Numbered from the stretch's first letter, positions 33,367-44,885 are shown. The stretch is DNA of 64,000 bases from Siphonodentalium dalli (GCA_032622095.1 CP136067.1:133739990-133803989); one strand, 5' to 3'. Translations and numbers: made by a program. The notes: generated from the letters alone by a model not told the origin.

Positions 33367-33881
33367 TCTCCTATATATTTTGAAGACATCTGTCTGTCTG
33401 TCTGTCTGTCTGTGTCTGTATGTCTGTATGTCATTTATACAAATCTACGATTCTCGACCGATCGGGACGAAACTTGGTACGTGTGTGTAGTTTGACCAGG
33501 CGGTCGTCAACGTCGTATTGGCGAGCCCGTGCGGCGCCCGCTTCGCGCATGCGCAGATGAGATCTCGGAAACGGGTGGAGCTATCGACTTGAAATTTGGT
33601 ATGTGAATGTATCTTTCCCCGGATACGAATTTTATCGGGTCGCCGAGCCCGTGCGACGCCAGGTTCGCGCATGCGCAGACCAGATCTCGGAAACGGGTGG
33701 AGCTATCGACTTGAAATTTGGTATGTGAGTGTATCTTGCCCAGGATACGAATTTCATCGGGTCGCCGAGCCCGTGCAACGCCAGCTTCGCGCATGCGCAG
33801 ACCAGATCTCGGAAACGGGTGGAGCTATCGACTTGAAATTTGGTTTTTGAATAGCCCGGACAACGTCGGGCTCATCGGCTA
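33367..33881 (+). mobile_element. Helitron-like non-autonomous element H1 with 122-bp tandem repeats
   Basis: Starts TCTCCTATATATTTTGAAGA after A, followed by a (TCTG)n tract. Three units of 122 bp carry CGCGCATGCGCAG (33545, 33667, 33789). Its 3' end has stem AGCCC...GGGCT, then CATCGG and CTA directly joined to the TC start of the next element. The frames at 33445-33987 arise from the tandem units. Confidence 0.65.
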
Positions 33882-34258
33882 TCTCATATATATTTTGAAG
33901 ACCTCTGTCTGTCTGTATGTATATATGTATGTTATACAAATCTACGATTCTCGACCGATCGGGACGAAACTTGGTACGTGTGTGTAGTTTGACCAGGCGG
34001 TCGTCAACGTCGTATTGGCGAGCCCGTGCGGCGCCCGCTTCGCGCATGCGCAGACGAGATCTCCGAAACGGGTGGAGCTATCGACTTGAAATTTGGTATG
34101 TGAATGTATCTTGCCCCGGATACGAATTTTATCGGGTCGCCGAGCCCGTGCGACGCCAGCTTCGCTCATGCGCAGACCAGATCTCGGAAACGGGTAGAGC
34201 TATCGACTTGAAATTTGGTTTTTTGAATAGCCAGGACAGCGTCGGGCTCATCGGCTAG
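33882..34258 (+). mobile_element. Helitron-like element H2, head-to-tail with H1
   Basis: Starts TCTCATATATATTTTGAAGA immediately after H1, with no host base between. It has two 122-bp units and ends with a weakened stem, CATCGG, CTAG (34255-34258) and T. Abutting 3'-to-5' junctions are expected from rolling-circle transposition. Confidence 0.65.
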
Positions 34259-34460
34259 TATTATATATATATAATAGGGGATTGCCCGTCACAAAATGAA
34301 GGGTATATGAATGTTCTTTGTTACTTTCTAGTGTCCGCAGTAATGAACACATTATCATTTTTATATTAGATACGGAATGGTCATGATTCTCGCTGGATGC
34401 GCTGGGGAACTTCAAATGGTGTATATAGGCCTACTCGAGTGCAAATACTGCAGCCTTGGT
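34259..34460 (-). repeat. Second copy of the 32480 Helitron-like 3' end
   Basis: GATTGCCCGTCACAAAATGA and the following 90 bases align with 32485-32580, in the same orientation. It begins about 15 bases after H2. The body to the right is not resolved. Confidence 0.45.
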
Positions 34461-34782
34461 CTGAAGGAGTCACTCTCACCAAAAAAAGTGCTGAAGGGTA
34501 CGCAGGGTTTGAAAATGTGCTGAAGGGTACACATGGTTTGTGATCGGCACTAACACAGTTACTTAAACTGTGTTTCTGAAAGTCTGGCGCCCATCAGCAG
34601 TTTGTTTTCAGTTCAGCTTAATGTTCCTTGGAACGTAAACAAGTATGCCCCAACATAAATCATGGCAGATACGAAACTAAACGTCATTTAGAACGAGATT
34701 TCAAAACCTGTGTACCCTTCAGCACATTTTCAAAACCTGTGTACCCTTCAGCACTTGTTTTTGGTGAGAGTGACCCCTTCAG
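34461..34782. mobile_element. TIR element with doubled 28-bp sub-repeats in each arm
   Basis: Inverted ends of about 80 bp start CTGAAGGAGTCACTCTCACC and end GGTGAGAGTGACCCCTTCAG. Each arm has two tandem GTGCTGAAGGGTACRCAGG blocks. The interior of about 155 bp has no coding signal. No clear target duplication. Confidence 0.65.
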
Positions 34783-35642
34783 TCATACTGGGTGTATAAC
34801 TTGTTTGTATAAATACGTAAGTCGCGTTTCTGTACCTTGTATTCGGGCACGTCCATTGAGTAACAATGATGACATTGGCATATTGTTGGACAATACTGAT
34901 AATCATTTTATTAATACTCACTAATAGTAGCGAACAATCATCTTTATGACTAGTATGTATAACCACGCATCATCTCTTCTGTGTGTTGAGCTGTATTTTG
35001 GCTTCATATTCTGTTTCTATATTGGACACTACACCATAATTATAAATCTCGATTCTGACTGAGGCAATATTGTGTACAAATCCTACCACACATCGTTCCT
35101 ACCTCATTTACTTCTCAGTTATACCCCCCCACCGCTTTCTCATCTCTGCACTCACCCAACTATCTTCCCGACATCTATGAGAAAACACAGAACTATATTT
35201 AAATTCCCGTTTTCTTTGCTGGCTTCATGGACACTTGTGGTAACAATTATTCCAGGGGAAATGATTTTTATAAAAGCCACAGGCTCATGGTTTGTTATCC
35301 CAATCTCATTTTAACTGCTTGTCTGTCCATGTATAAATTTTCAATGTGATGTTCTGTTTTCTCTTGTTCAAATAAAATATTGTTTACATTAAATATAATA
35401 CAAGCGCAGTAGGATTCATTTGTAGGAATTATTTAGATAATAGGTTCAACTTATTATCTGAACATTTCCTAAGGGAACTACTCGTCAGTTTGGTATTTTC
35501 TTTTTGTTTTATTTGTTTTTTTGTTGAATATTTTATTTTTTCATTATATTACACATTTATATTATGTACAGAAGTCAGTTTGGTATTTAATAAAGAAATG
35601 TTTCATCAGAAGCAACACCAATCTCATGTATACCTTTAATTG
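34783..35642. other. Intron 2 sequence, nothing recognised
   Basis: T-rich toward the right end. Small frames at 34628-35314 have no recognisable similarity. Confidence 0.35.
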
Positions 35643-35844
35643 TTAAATGGGTACTGTACACTCAATCCGGCCATTTGTGGGGACCATCTCCTTTTATACT
35701 CAACATAATATATGCAACAAATGAATGAATTGAGCCATGGATTAATGCAAATTACACTCATGTGCTCTATGAACGATGCAAACAACATGGTAATTATAAT
35801 GGAAATGAGTCTATGGGCGGATTTAGTGTACAGTCCCCCATTAA
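35643..35844. mobile_element. TTAA-flanked 200-bp MITE (copy M2)
   Basis: TTAA at 35643-35646 and 35841-35844. Inverted ends ATGGGTACTGTACACT / AGTGTACAGTCCCCCAT. The body matches M1 at 29643. Its right end is 40 bases before the acceptor of sulfotransferase exon 3, so the branch point may lie in or beside transposon sequence. Confidence 0.7.
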
Positions 35845-35884
35845 TCTGAAGCAGCACTAATCCCATGTATACATTTTATTTCAG

Positions 35885-36686
35885 AAACTCCACCCGTAAG
35901 TTCTTTCCAACAGAACTGGAAACGACCATGAAACACCTAATTAACTGTGATATGAAGAACGTGTGTTCAGTTGTGTTCAAAAATCGACACATGGCCTTCA
36001 GTAAAGACACATCCAGATCCATGCCGTGCTTCAAATTCGGCAGAAATCCGTCCGTCTTACGCGAATGCGTTGATAGGTTATCTCAGTCCTGTAAGCAGTC
36101 TAGAGTTGTCGTTCTTAAAACAATCCGGATCGGAATGTATAGCGCTATTGGACTAATGAAACAGAACCCAAATCTTAGAGTTATCCACCTTGTTCGTGAT
36201 CCTCGCGGAATGGCGTCATCGAGGAGCAGTTTTAGATATCTTAACTTTAAAAACGTCTCGAATATTCGAGCGGATTGTGAGGCGATAGTCAAAGATAGAC
36301 ATCGCGCGGACGCGTACCTTAAACAGAGACCAGGTTCCATAAGATTTCTACGATATGAGGATTTGGCGAGTTATCCTTTAATGGTTGCTCAAGATTTATA
36401 TAAATTCGCCGGGATTGGTCTGACTAACTGGGTTATAGATTTCATAAGAGGAAGTACTAGCTCTAAAAAGGAAAGTAAACGAAAATGTCTTCTGTGTACG
36501 GAGAAGAATAACTCTAGAGAAACGGCTTTCGCATGGAGGACGAAAATCGATGCGGCTTCGATGAGATTGATTGACAGACATTGTTCGGATATGTATCGTC
36601 TATTTGGATACTTCAAGCTGAAGCCATCAGAGCTGAATTCGACCCATGTGCCAACAATGAGTAGAATTCGTAGATTACGACAGTAA
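35885..36686 (+). CDS. Sulfotransferase coding exon 3: catalytic domain and C-terminus
   Basis: Encodes residues 101-367 and the stop. The product should transfer sulfate from PAPS to a hydroxyl, probably C6, of Gal, GlcNAc or GalNAc on glycans in the Golgi lumen; the acceptor sugar cannot be read from sequence. RVVVLKTIRIG is followed by the 3'-phosphate-binding block LRVIHLVRDPRGMASSR (residues 198-214, with R205, S212 and S213 in the expected places). FLRYEDLASYPLMVAQDLYKF and the C-terminal SMRLIDRHCSDMYRLFGY with a final basic tail also fit the CHST1-like group. A sequon lies at N102 (NST). The acceptor is TTTTATTTCAG, and its phase joins AG+A to Arg101. Total 367 aa, somewhat shorter than the roughly 410 of vertebrate CHST1, mainly in the stem. 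Confidence 0.93.
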
Positions 36687-36928
36687 TGTTAGTGCGACAT
36701 ATTTACTTCTCTTGATTCACAGTCATTCCACAACGTTGTGGGAATGTTTAACAATGCCTGGACATGAATATATATCGCTCTCACAGCTTAACTCCACAAA
36801 ATACTTGAGCAGAATACATATATATAGCTTCAGACAATGGGAAAATTATGACATATTTATCCATGTTCATTTCAATTCATCCACGGTTCGCGCTGCAACC
36901 ACACAAAAAAAATGGGTTTTAATACGCG
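36687..36928 (+). other. Probable 3' UTR of the sulfotransferase gene
   Basis: Directly follows the stop codon. No polyadenylation signal occurs here; the first AATAAA on this strand is near 37392, so the transcript may run through the palindromic MITE at 36929-37180. Confidence 0.45.
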
Positions 36929-37180
36929 AGATCACTCAGTCGCTACCATATTGGATCCATCCAGCCCCCATTCCGCGGATTAAGTGCTACTAGTACTAGT
37001 ATGTCAAAGTTATGGAGTAGCATTCCATATGGAGCTTTTGAATATTCATGAATTCCATATATGAAAGGCATGCCTATTCGAACTCCATATATGGAATGCT
37101 ACTCCAGAACTTTGAACTATAGCACTGAATGCGCGGAACGGGGCTGGATGGATCAAATATGGTAGCGACTCAGTGATATC
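36929..37180. mobile_element. Palindromic MITE downstream of the sulfotransferase stop
   Basis: Inverted arms of about 105 bp: GAGTCGCTACCATATTTGAT, CCATCCAGCCCC, GTTCCGCGC, TTCAAAGTTCTGGAGTAGCA and CATTCCATATGGAG pair across a loop near 37045. No coding signal. No clear target duplication (ATCACT-like words on both sides). Confidence 0.7.
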
Positions 37181-39596
37181 ACTTTTTTCTGACCAGCGAG
37201 TAAAAGTCAATAAGTCAACGGAAATGGCTCATTCGAACTTCCCAATTTTGCCTACACAATTTGGAAGGAGGTATAAGATAGGTTGAAAAATCCACAAAAT
37301 ATTGATACTTCACTCGATATGTTCTGAAGAATACTTGCAATGGCCGACCACAGCCATTTTCCAGCTGTTTCCAATTTATCTTAGAGAATGAAATAAACGC
37401 TCTTTGTATCTATCATATCAGAAATAGAAAAAAAAGCGACAGCTCTTTTCTGTTATATGTCATACACATGGCCGTTGTTTGTTTGGGACCCAAACACCGG
37501 GTTCGAAAGGTCTATCTTTATGACTTCAATGCGTCTTTCTGTAACATAATGGCCGTAGAAAGGTAGTTCAAATATGTATCGACCTATTTGGATTCCTGAA
37601 AAAATCAAAAGCTAATATTATTCGGTGTATTTAGCAGCGCATGCAACCGCCATGTGGTTTTAATTAACCGATGTGAATGGAAACTGATTAATTTGTGGCA
37701 TTTTAGTCAGGGAGCCGAAGTGATAAAATGTAATTTTCGCTAAACACGCGGGTATAGAGCTCGGACGACCACCCTGATTGGTGATTACATTGAGACTGTA
37801 ATAAGGATTCAACTCAGTTAGGTCATCAGTTTAACAAAATAGTGCTTTCCAATGTTTTGAACCATTTAAGATGAGTGAGGTTAGCTGGGAAACGCGATAA
37901 AATAGTTAGGAGAACGCGCTCCATGTAGTTAACGTTGCGCGTAGTATGATGTTACCTGTGATCGGGGGCAAAACAAAAGTCATCTTGCGACGAGTTATTC
38001 AAGCAAATGACTATTTGTTGTGCTAAGAAATTTCCGTTACCAGCAGTGGAGAGGGGGCGGTTCTTTAAAAACAATTTGCAGACACGGGTCGAAAATTAAA
38101 ATCCGACCTGGCCACCGACCCTACGCTGTATTGTTTTTCAGGCCAACTTGTTTGGACCCACCCACTGAAAAATGAGAAAACAAATAAGATTATATTTAAA
38201 AAAAATAATATCAGTATGGTTCTTTCCAACAAATGTCTGTTATCATATTCCAATATATTATTACAAACCCAAAACAATGAAATTGTAGTCATATGATCAC
38301 CAGCAAGATAATAAATGGTAAAACATAAAAAAATGGCCGTGAATGAAATAACACTCTATACTAATAAAACTCAATTTTGTTGTTCGTTTGTTTGTTTGTT
38401 TGTTTGTCCGCGTATATGCGACCGAACGGATGTAACAATGGAATTGAAAATGTTCATATAGAGGTATTTTGACCCGGGGAGCGTTATTAGATATATAGGT
38501 CCCGTTCAATTATTACTAAGTACTAATTATTCTATATATATTTTGGCTAGATGTTGCGACCAAACGGTTGGATCATCGGAGCTGAATATTTTTTACATAT
38601 GGGTAATTTGACCCAGAAAATCTTATTAGATATGTCCTGTTGAGCTCATATGTTTTAAGGGCACTAATGATTAATCTAACTAAATAATTAATTATATACT
38701 CAATATGTTTGTAATCTGGTCGGTGAAAATTGAAACACTGGGATAAATTGACACGTCGTAGTACGGTAGTGTGTCACGAGATAGATAGTATATAATTTAT
38801 TGACATGGTACAGATGGGTCACCTGGTCAGAGGATTGTCATGGGATAGTCGCCCTTGACCTCATATGACTTAAAGGGGCATTAATACATTATAAGATCAA
38901 TAAAGAGCGAGTATTATCAGCCCAGACACACGCCTGGAACTCGAATTACGTTGATAGATATGTAATAAAATCGTATTGCTAACACTGAACAGCTTCTGAT
39001 TGATTGTACTACATGCATTAATATTTAGGGATTTCATCTTAGAAAACGGCATATATAGTGAAATCGAATGGGATAATACAACATTAACCCGACCATTTAC
39101 CAGCTGGTTTACGTCGAAGAAAACTTAGACTAACATTACATATGCATGTACAGGATGGCAATATCATTCGAAGAAATTTCATTTGCCGAGGAAGTATGTT
39201 ATGATGGTATGATACTGCCTACTTTATTAAAGTTTGCTGATAAATGAAATCCAGGTGGCATTCAATGAACTCGGGCAGTATGTGTCTGTGAAAGATTAAT
39301 TGCTTATATAGGTGTGGGCAACCATCTTTAATAAAAGCGAATGGTTTTGGTAACCACTGGCTGGTACAAAAGGCTGAAAGGGCAATGTGATAATAGCTTA
39401 TGCCGTTTTTATAATTTTAAATGATTGACACGCGGATGCCACAAATCGTCGTTCAAAATGGGTATATATATGTGTAATATATACATGCATGTAGTCAGGC
39501 GCTGTGAACTGTGCATGTGTCATGTATGCCGGCCCGTCTGGTCTGTTGTATACGGAATTACAGTAGTCTAATTGAGTGGATATCTGGAGGCGGGCG
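37181..39596. other. Intergenic sequence, mostly unassigned
   Basis: AATAAA at about 37392 is a candidate polyadenylation signal. Around 38350-38440 TCTATACTAATAAAACTCAA followed by (TTTG)n and GCGACCGAACGG resembles the start of the Helitron-like elements but lacks a matching end; a diverged relative follows at about 38530-38640 (GCGACCAAACGG). The rest shows nothing. Confidence 0.35.
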
Positions 39597-40684
39597 CAGG
39601 GACGTGGCTAGAGGGCCTCCGTTGGGGGTGTCCACCTTGGGAAATTCCCACTGCACCCCCTAGAATCAGAATCAGACCAAACACAAGTTTTTTGCATGAT
39701 TCCATTTACACCCCTTGCACATCAGTGCTCAGGCCTAATATCCTATATATTCATAAACCATAGTTCGATATTCCCAGTATGATAACATTCTCATATTTTA
39801 ACCTTTTAACCTGGACAATTGCATAAATCCTAACATCTAGTCGTCTAACTCCAGACAAATGCACACGGCTACGGGCAAGAGACCAGGACACACCGGGCTG
39901 ACCATGGTTGTTCGGCCTATCGTGAGAACATTTTGAAAACATCGCAAATCCTATAACATCTAGACTGGTTTCAAATGAAGCTTTCCTATAATGTTGGAAA
40001 TTTCAAACCCCATACCCCTCAGGTTGGGAAATACCCCAACTGATGGCCACTTCAGTCCACAAGTTTGACCAAATGTAGTAAAATATTGTTTTGTTAAACT
40101 AATTAGCAGTTTTGTATTGGCCAAGGGGAAGGACACTCATGGTTCGGCCCGGTGTGCGAAAATTTTATAATCTGAACAAGAAAATCGCAAAATCCTAGCA
40201 TCTAGACTAGCCTCAAGCCTTCCTAGAGTTGAAAATTTCAAACCTGACATCACCACATTAGGTTGGAAAATTTCCAACTGATAACAGTTCCAATGACAAT
40301 GTTGACCAAATGTATTACAATATTGTTTTCTTAAATTAACTAGCAGTTTTTGATTGGCCACGGGGAGGGACCAGGACACAAGATTTCCAAGTGTTGGAAA
40401 TTTCCAACCTGTCACCCCCCCTAAGGTTGGAAAATTTCCAACTGATGAGCATTTCAGTAAAAAATGTTGACAAAAAAATAGGAAAATATGCAAAATCTTG
40501 ATCCAAAAACAATTAATTCCCCCCAATATATTGTTTGAAAATCAAACTACACGAACATTTTCAACCTATTGTTGGTGTGAAATTTCCAACTAATGTTTTG
40601 GCAGATATTACATTTCCAACTGTTGAAAATTTTGACCAAAGTTGGGGGTGAGACACCCCAAACCCCCCTGTCGCCACGTCTCTG
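39597..40684. mobile_element. hAT-like non-autonomous element, 1088 bp (family A, copy 1)
   Basis: The ends CAGGGACGTGGCTAGAGGG and, on the complement, CAGAGACGTGGCGACAGGG match at 16 of 19 positions. GGCGGGCG flanks both sides (39589-39596, 40685-40692), a perfect 8-bp duplication. The body holds many TTGGAAATTTCCAAC words and no transposase. The 129-aa reverse frame at 40137-40526 is not supported. Confidence 0.88.
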
Positions 40685-41349
40685 GGCGGGCGGGTCGGTG
40701 GTTTAATGTATACCCAACTACCACAGTAAGTGGTAAATGGGTTACACAAGTATAACTTTGTTATGTTGGACTGCTTGTTAGTGCATGCTTATTAGCTCGA
40801 ATGTCGAATAGAAATACGAAGAAAGGATAAGACATTGTCAGCCACTGCCTGGAGTACATGTAATAGTGTTTGAAAGTGGATAAATGCATTACTTGTGCCT
40901 CTGTGATGAAAGTATACAAATGTTGTCTATATCTTAAGTAAAAATATCAGCGAACTCAGTAGCAGCAGAGATCAGCTACGTGCATACTATAAGTGTTCAA
41001 TCTGGTGACGCATGTAGTGTTCTTTATTCACCAATAGAGACAGAATCATACCAATAATTCAAGCAACGGTCAGTACAATACACAACTGAGTGATATAATT
41101 CATATACCTTGGTGTTTCCTAATTAATCTTTGATAAATATATTGATTGGAAAAGAATTGCATCACTTTTTTCCAACTTCAAAACACACACCAACCCACTC
41201 TGTTTGCCTGGAACGCTTTTTGAAGAACCCTCCGTTACAGGGAACAGTTTTGGCGGGAAAACTGACAACGTGGCACTATTTGTATGGATTGAGGCCTATA
41301 TAAAGAGGATATTATGTCGGGACTTAAACATGTACCTGACTTTAAATAT
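40685..41349. other. Intergenic sequence, nothing recognised
   Basis: No coding, tandem or inverted structure was seen. Confidence 0.3.
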
Positions 41350-41570
41350 CTAGGATAGGATAACTTTATTTACAATATACACACATGGAAAGTACAATTA
41401 CAAATAAATATAATATTAATAGACTATACATGTATATTGTTAGGGGTGATATAGTCATGACTGACTGTCTTCCTATCACCCCTGGATGTGGTGGCATATT
41501 ATATGATGTAGATGGCCGAATGAATTTGATTGTTTTTTTTTGGGTTACGTTCATCGTGTGCAGACTTGGT
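41350..41570 (-). repeat. Probable retroposon 3' end
   Basis: On the reverse strand the sequence ends AATAAAGTTATCCTATCCTA, a short-repeat tail typical of non-LTR elements. The body to about 41570 has no recognisable protein. Confidence 0.35.
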
Positions 41571-42049
41571 TTTTAATAGGCTTTGTTAGGGCGATGGTAC
41601 GAAGAGTGGTTCATATGTATAGGCACCTACTTGGTCGACATACTGAATAAATACTATGAATATACATGACTGTTTCAGTGGAACCTAGTAGGAATACTGA
41701 GAGTGAGGTTTTTGGAATATTTTAATTAACATGTATAGTTGAATGAATGTTTTTGTTTGTTTTGTTTGTTTGTTTGTTTTATATATAGTAGAGTCGCTTA
41801 TGTACTTTCGTGGGAATTTTTTGAACAAATGTAGAGACTATGATATTATGATCGGGTATCACTTACTTTGTCTCAAAAAGTTTGTTAGACTTCATGGGTC
41901 CGCGACTGGAGAGAATTATCTATATAAGTGACGTCACAAAGATGACGTCATTGTCAGTTCAGTTTAGATGTAGGGTTGTCCTGAGAACTGACGAATTCTG
42001 AGCATATTACTTAATTGTTATACTTATTTTTCAGTTAGGGCAATTCAGT
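41571..42049. other. Intergenic sequence with paired TGACGTCA words
   Basis: Two CRE-like TGACGTCA words lie 14 bases apart at about 41941 and 41954. No gene follows closely, so a regulatory role is unproven. Confidence 0.3.
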
Positions 42050-42560
42050 AATAGTAGTTCTCAAAGTACAGTACCCAAATTTACGGGAAAATGTTATTTC
42101 AGTCAAAGATGGCTGCCAAAATGGCATCAGCAAATATTTTTTGTTGTTGCGATTTTCAAGAATATCATGTAACTGTCCTTCCGATTGGTAGCGACTGCGA
42201 ATTGTGACACTTATGTGTTTACATATTGCTTCGGCAATGTAGTGCACCAATTGTACTGTACAAAACATGCTCGATATGTCAAAAATCCACTTTAGACAAC
42301 CGAATTATAGCTTCTTGTCAAAAATCAATTCCGATATTGTAGCAATAGATTTAAAGAAATGAGCGGAATTCAGTGATGAGAACGAAATATTCGTGCCGCA
42401 TACGGAATTATTATCACATTTCAACAGAACTGTTCAATTTCACCCAAGATGGCTACCAAAATGGCAGTCAAATTACAAAAGTAAGTGTTCGTTATACCAC
42501 CAAATATCGTCCTGGCAGCCCGTCATGTGGAATTGGGTTAATGAGCTACTTTCACAATTT
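42050..42560. repeat. Diverged direct repeats containing AAGATGGC
   Basis: Units at about 42050 and 42370 share TTTCASYCAAGATGGCTRCC followed by AAAATGGCA. Similar words occur at 47070-47800, probably the same old family. Confidence 0.4.
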
Positions 42561-43408
42561 GTACATCGTTTAGTTGATCTTAGCAGGTTTCAATCGCATT
42601 GATAACAACGGCAGATTGAAATAGAATAGACCCCATAGGTGGGGAATATATCAGTATAAGGGGTAGTGTCCCATATCAAGCTTAAAGTGGTATATTGTGT
42701 ATATCAGGTTCTGAAATCTGAATGATGGTATTCAACAAAGTAGTCCAACAACTCCCATAGCATATGTGGAGTTTTGACGAGACGTTACGATAAGTTATTG
42801 ACATCCCAGGACCTATTTATTCAGTTGAAATGAACATTATCATACACCAGACTAGATCCCCGACTAGATCAGGCGAAATTATGTGTCTGGTTCTTGGCTT
42901 TCCTCGTGTTGAGTTAATTGGTGATAGCCACACAAAGTGATTCGCCCAGTAGACGAAATCTGCATTGGCATGAAACAGTAGGCTGGTATGGACCAGTGAT
43001 AGTATACAGACAACTAATATCTCATACTGATTTCTATGATGTAGGCATGTGAAGAGTTTAGTGAGACAATGCATTGAATTTTACAGGAAAGTGGTTATTG
43101 GCAATGGGTATCATCGCGCTGCCGGTCGCACTTGATTGGTGACTATTTTGAAGTTTATAGAAATCAACAGGGACTGCGCAACTGCTCTGCATATCCAACC
43201 ATTCAGCTAGAATGACGAAATAATGTGAATTGCAGAATTGTAGATACGAGCCAAAATGGACAGGCGATACTTATTATAATACTAATTCCTGTATTTTGAC
43301 GAACAAAATGACCACACAGTGGGAAACGGGTGATGCGGTGGGAAACGAGTGGTGCTTTGTTTGGTAGTGATGGGTCTTCTGGTGTCATGTCATCAGTTTT
43401 ATTTATTA
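42561..43408. other. Intergenic sequence, nothing recognised
   Basis: Small frames on the reverse strand (42817-43074, 43203-43388) have no known similarity. CGGTGGGAAACG-like direct repeats lie near 43320-43350. Confidence 0.3.
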
Positions 43409-44319
43409 CTAGAAGGTGACCCGACTTCGTCCGGGTTTGACCTTGAATTGTCTATTTTGAAGGCCAAGGTCAAGTGGGTCACGATTTGACCCGTCCAAAA
43501 CACAGTGCCCGAACAAAAGTACCCGACAAAAGTACCCGTCGAAATCCATCCGGTTTTACCCGATTTGACATTGAATTGACCATTTTGAAGGTCAGGTGGG
43601 GTCAAACACCAACACCCCAAAAATGGTGGAAATCGGCCCAGCGGATACCGGGAAATCGGCCCAGCGGATACCGAGATACCCTACGCATAAAATTTCGTCC
43701 GTAAAAATCCGCCAGTTTAACCCGATTTGATTTCCACTCAAGTATATAAACGCGCCTCATACACACACGCTCATTAATTATCAAGTTTCAACGTAAAGAT
43801 AAATTACCATCGGTGACCGAGATATCGCCAAGACGTCTGAAACAGTCAAATGCATCGGCCGGTTAAGCGTTAACGTGATCTAACGTTATGACCTCTAACG
43901 ACGTCATAGAAGTTACGCATTGTTTTTATCCTGATGGAAGATAGTACCACTTCTTCTTGATAATTGAGGCAGATAACTAAAACGGATACATACATATTAT
44001 ATATCGTTGGAAAGAGGAAACACGAACGATTCTCACAGTGTCATTATTATGACTGGCATTTTATTATTCGCGCTGTTTCGAATCGATTTGTAAGCACCGA
44101 ACTCAAATGAAAGTCCCGTAACACAGCGTAAAAACAGATTTGACCTCGGCACGTGAAAAGTTGACCTCGGATCTGAAAATCAATAGGCCTATGTTACTCC
44201 TGACCCGAAAATACCCCCACATACCAAGTTTCATCGAAATCGGGTCGGCCGTTTTCGAGTTAATCGATTACACACACACAAACAAACAAACAAACAGATC
44301 TTCCAAAATATATAATAGA
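43409..44319 (-). mobile_element. Helitron-like element B
   Basis: On the reverse strand it starts TCTATTATATATTTTGGAAG at 44319, has (TTTG)n early, and ends with stem ACCC...GGGT, CACCTT, CTAG (43412-43409) and T. The start follows the CTAG of element A with no base between. The body contains GACCCG/CGGGTC-rich segments and no helicase frame. Confidence 0.65.
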
Positions 44320-44885
44320 CTAGCCGATGAGCCCGACGTTGTCCGGGCTATTCAAAAACCAATTTTCAAGTCGATAGCTCTACCCAGCCCGACGTTGTCC
44401 GGGCTATTCAAAAACCAAATTTCAAGTCGATAGCTGTATCCGTTTCCTAGATCTGGTCTGCGCATGCGCGAAGCTGGCGTCGCACGGGCTCGGCGACCCG
44501 ATAAAATTCGTATCCGGGGCAAGATACATTCACATACCAAATTTCAAGTCGATAGCTCCACCCGTTTCCGAGATCTCGTCTGCGCATGCGCGAAGCTGGC
44601 GTCGCACGGGCTCGGCGACCCGATAAAATTCGTATCCGGGGCAAGATACATTCACATACCAAATTTCAAGTCGATAGCTCCACCCGTTTCCAAGATCTCG
44701 TCTGCGCATGCGCGAAGCGGGCGCCGCACGGGCTCACCAATACGACGTTGACGACCGCCTGGTCAAACTACACACACGTACCAAGTTTCGTCCCGATCGG
44801 TCGAGAATCGTAGATTTGTATCAATGACAGACAAACATACAGACAGACAGACAAACAAACAGAGGTCTTCACAATATATATGAGA
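44320..44885 (-). mobile_element. Helitron-like element A with 122-bp tandem repeats
   Basis: Reverse-strand counterpart of H1/H2. It starts TCTCATATATATTGTGAAGA at 44885, carries three 122-bp units with CGCGCATGCG (near 44462, 44584 and 44706), and ends with stem AGCCC...GGGCT, CATCGG and CTAG (44323-44320). The frames at 44352-44813 come from the repeat units. Confidence 0.65.

Larger units (their letters stand above)
3448..36686 (+). other. Gene span: carbohydrate sulfotransferase-like gene
   Basis: Model with three coding exons 3448-3541, 16546-16753 and 35885-36686, introns 3542-16545 and 16754-35884. Exon lengths 94, 208 and 802 give 1104 bases, i.e. 367 codons plus stop. The first junction is phase 1 (A plus GT makes Ser) and the second phase 2 (AG plus A makes Arg), so all parts join without a frame change and with GT-AG borders. 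The product reads as a short cytosolic tail, one membrane anchor, a short stem and a complete sulfotransferase domain with 5'- and 3'-phosphosulfate binding motifs. The introns hold most of the transposons listed here. Extra small exons in the introns cannot be excluded but are not needed. Confidence 0.85.

Noticed and set aside
33445-34258. Arg-rich frames of 75-113 aa, also at 44140-44813
   Set aside because: They repeat the 122-bp units of Helitron-like elements on both strands. The inverse copies give the same peptides.
35971-36616. Overlapping frames at 35971-36156, 36083-36340 and 36389-36616
   Set aside because: Shadows of sulfotransferase exon 3 in other frames.
38350-38660. Additional Helitron-like element
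   Set aside because: The start TCTATACTAATAAAACTC and (TTTG)n tract resemble the others, but no hairpin-CTAG end was found, so no boundaries are claimed.
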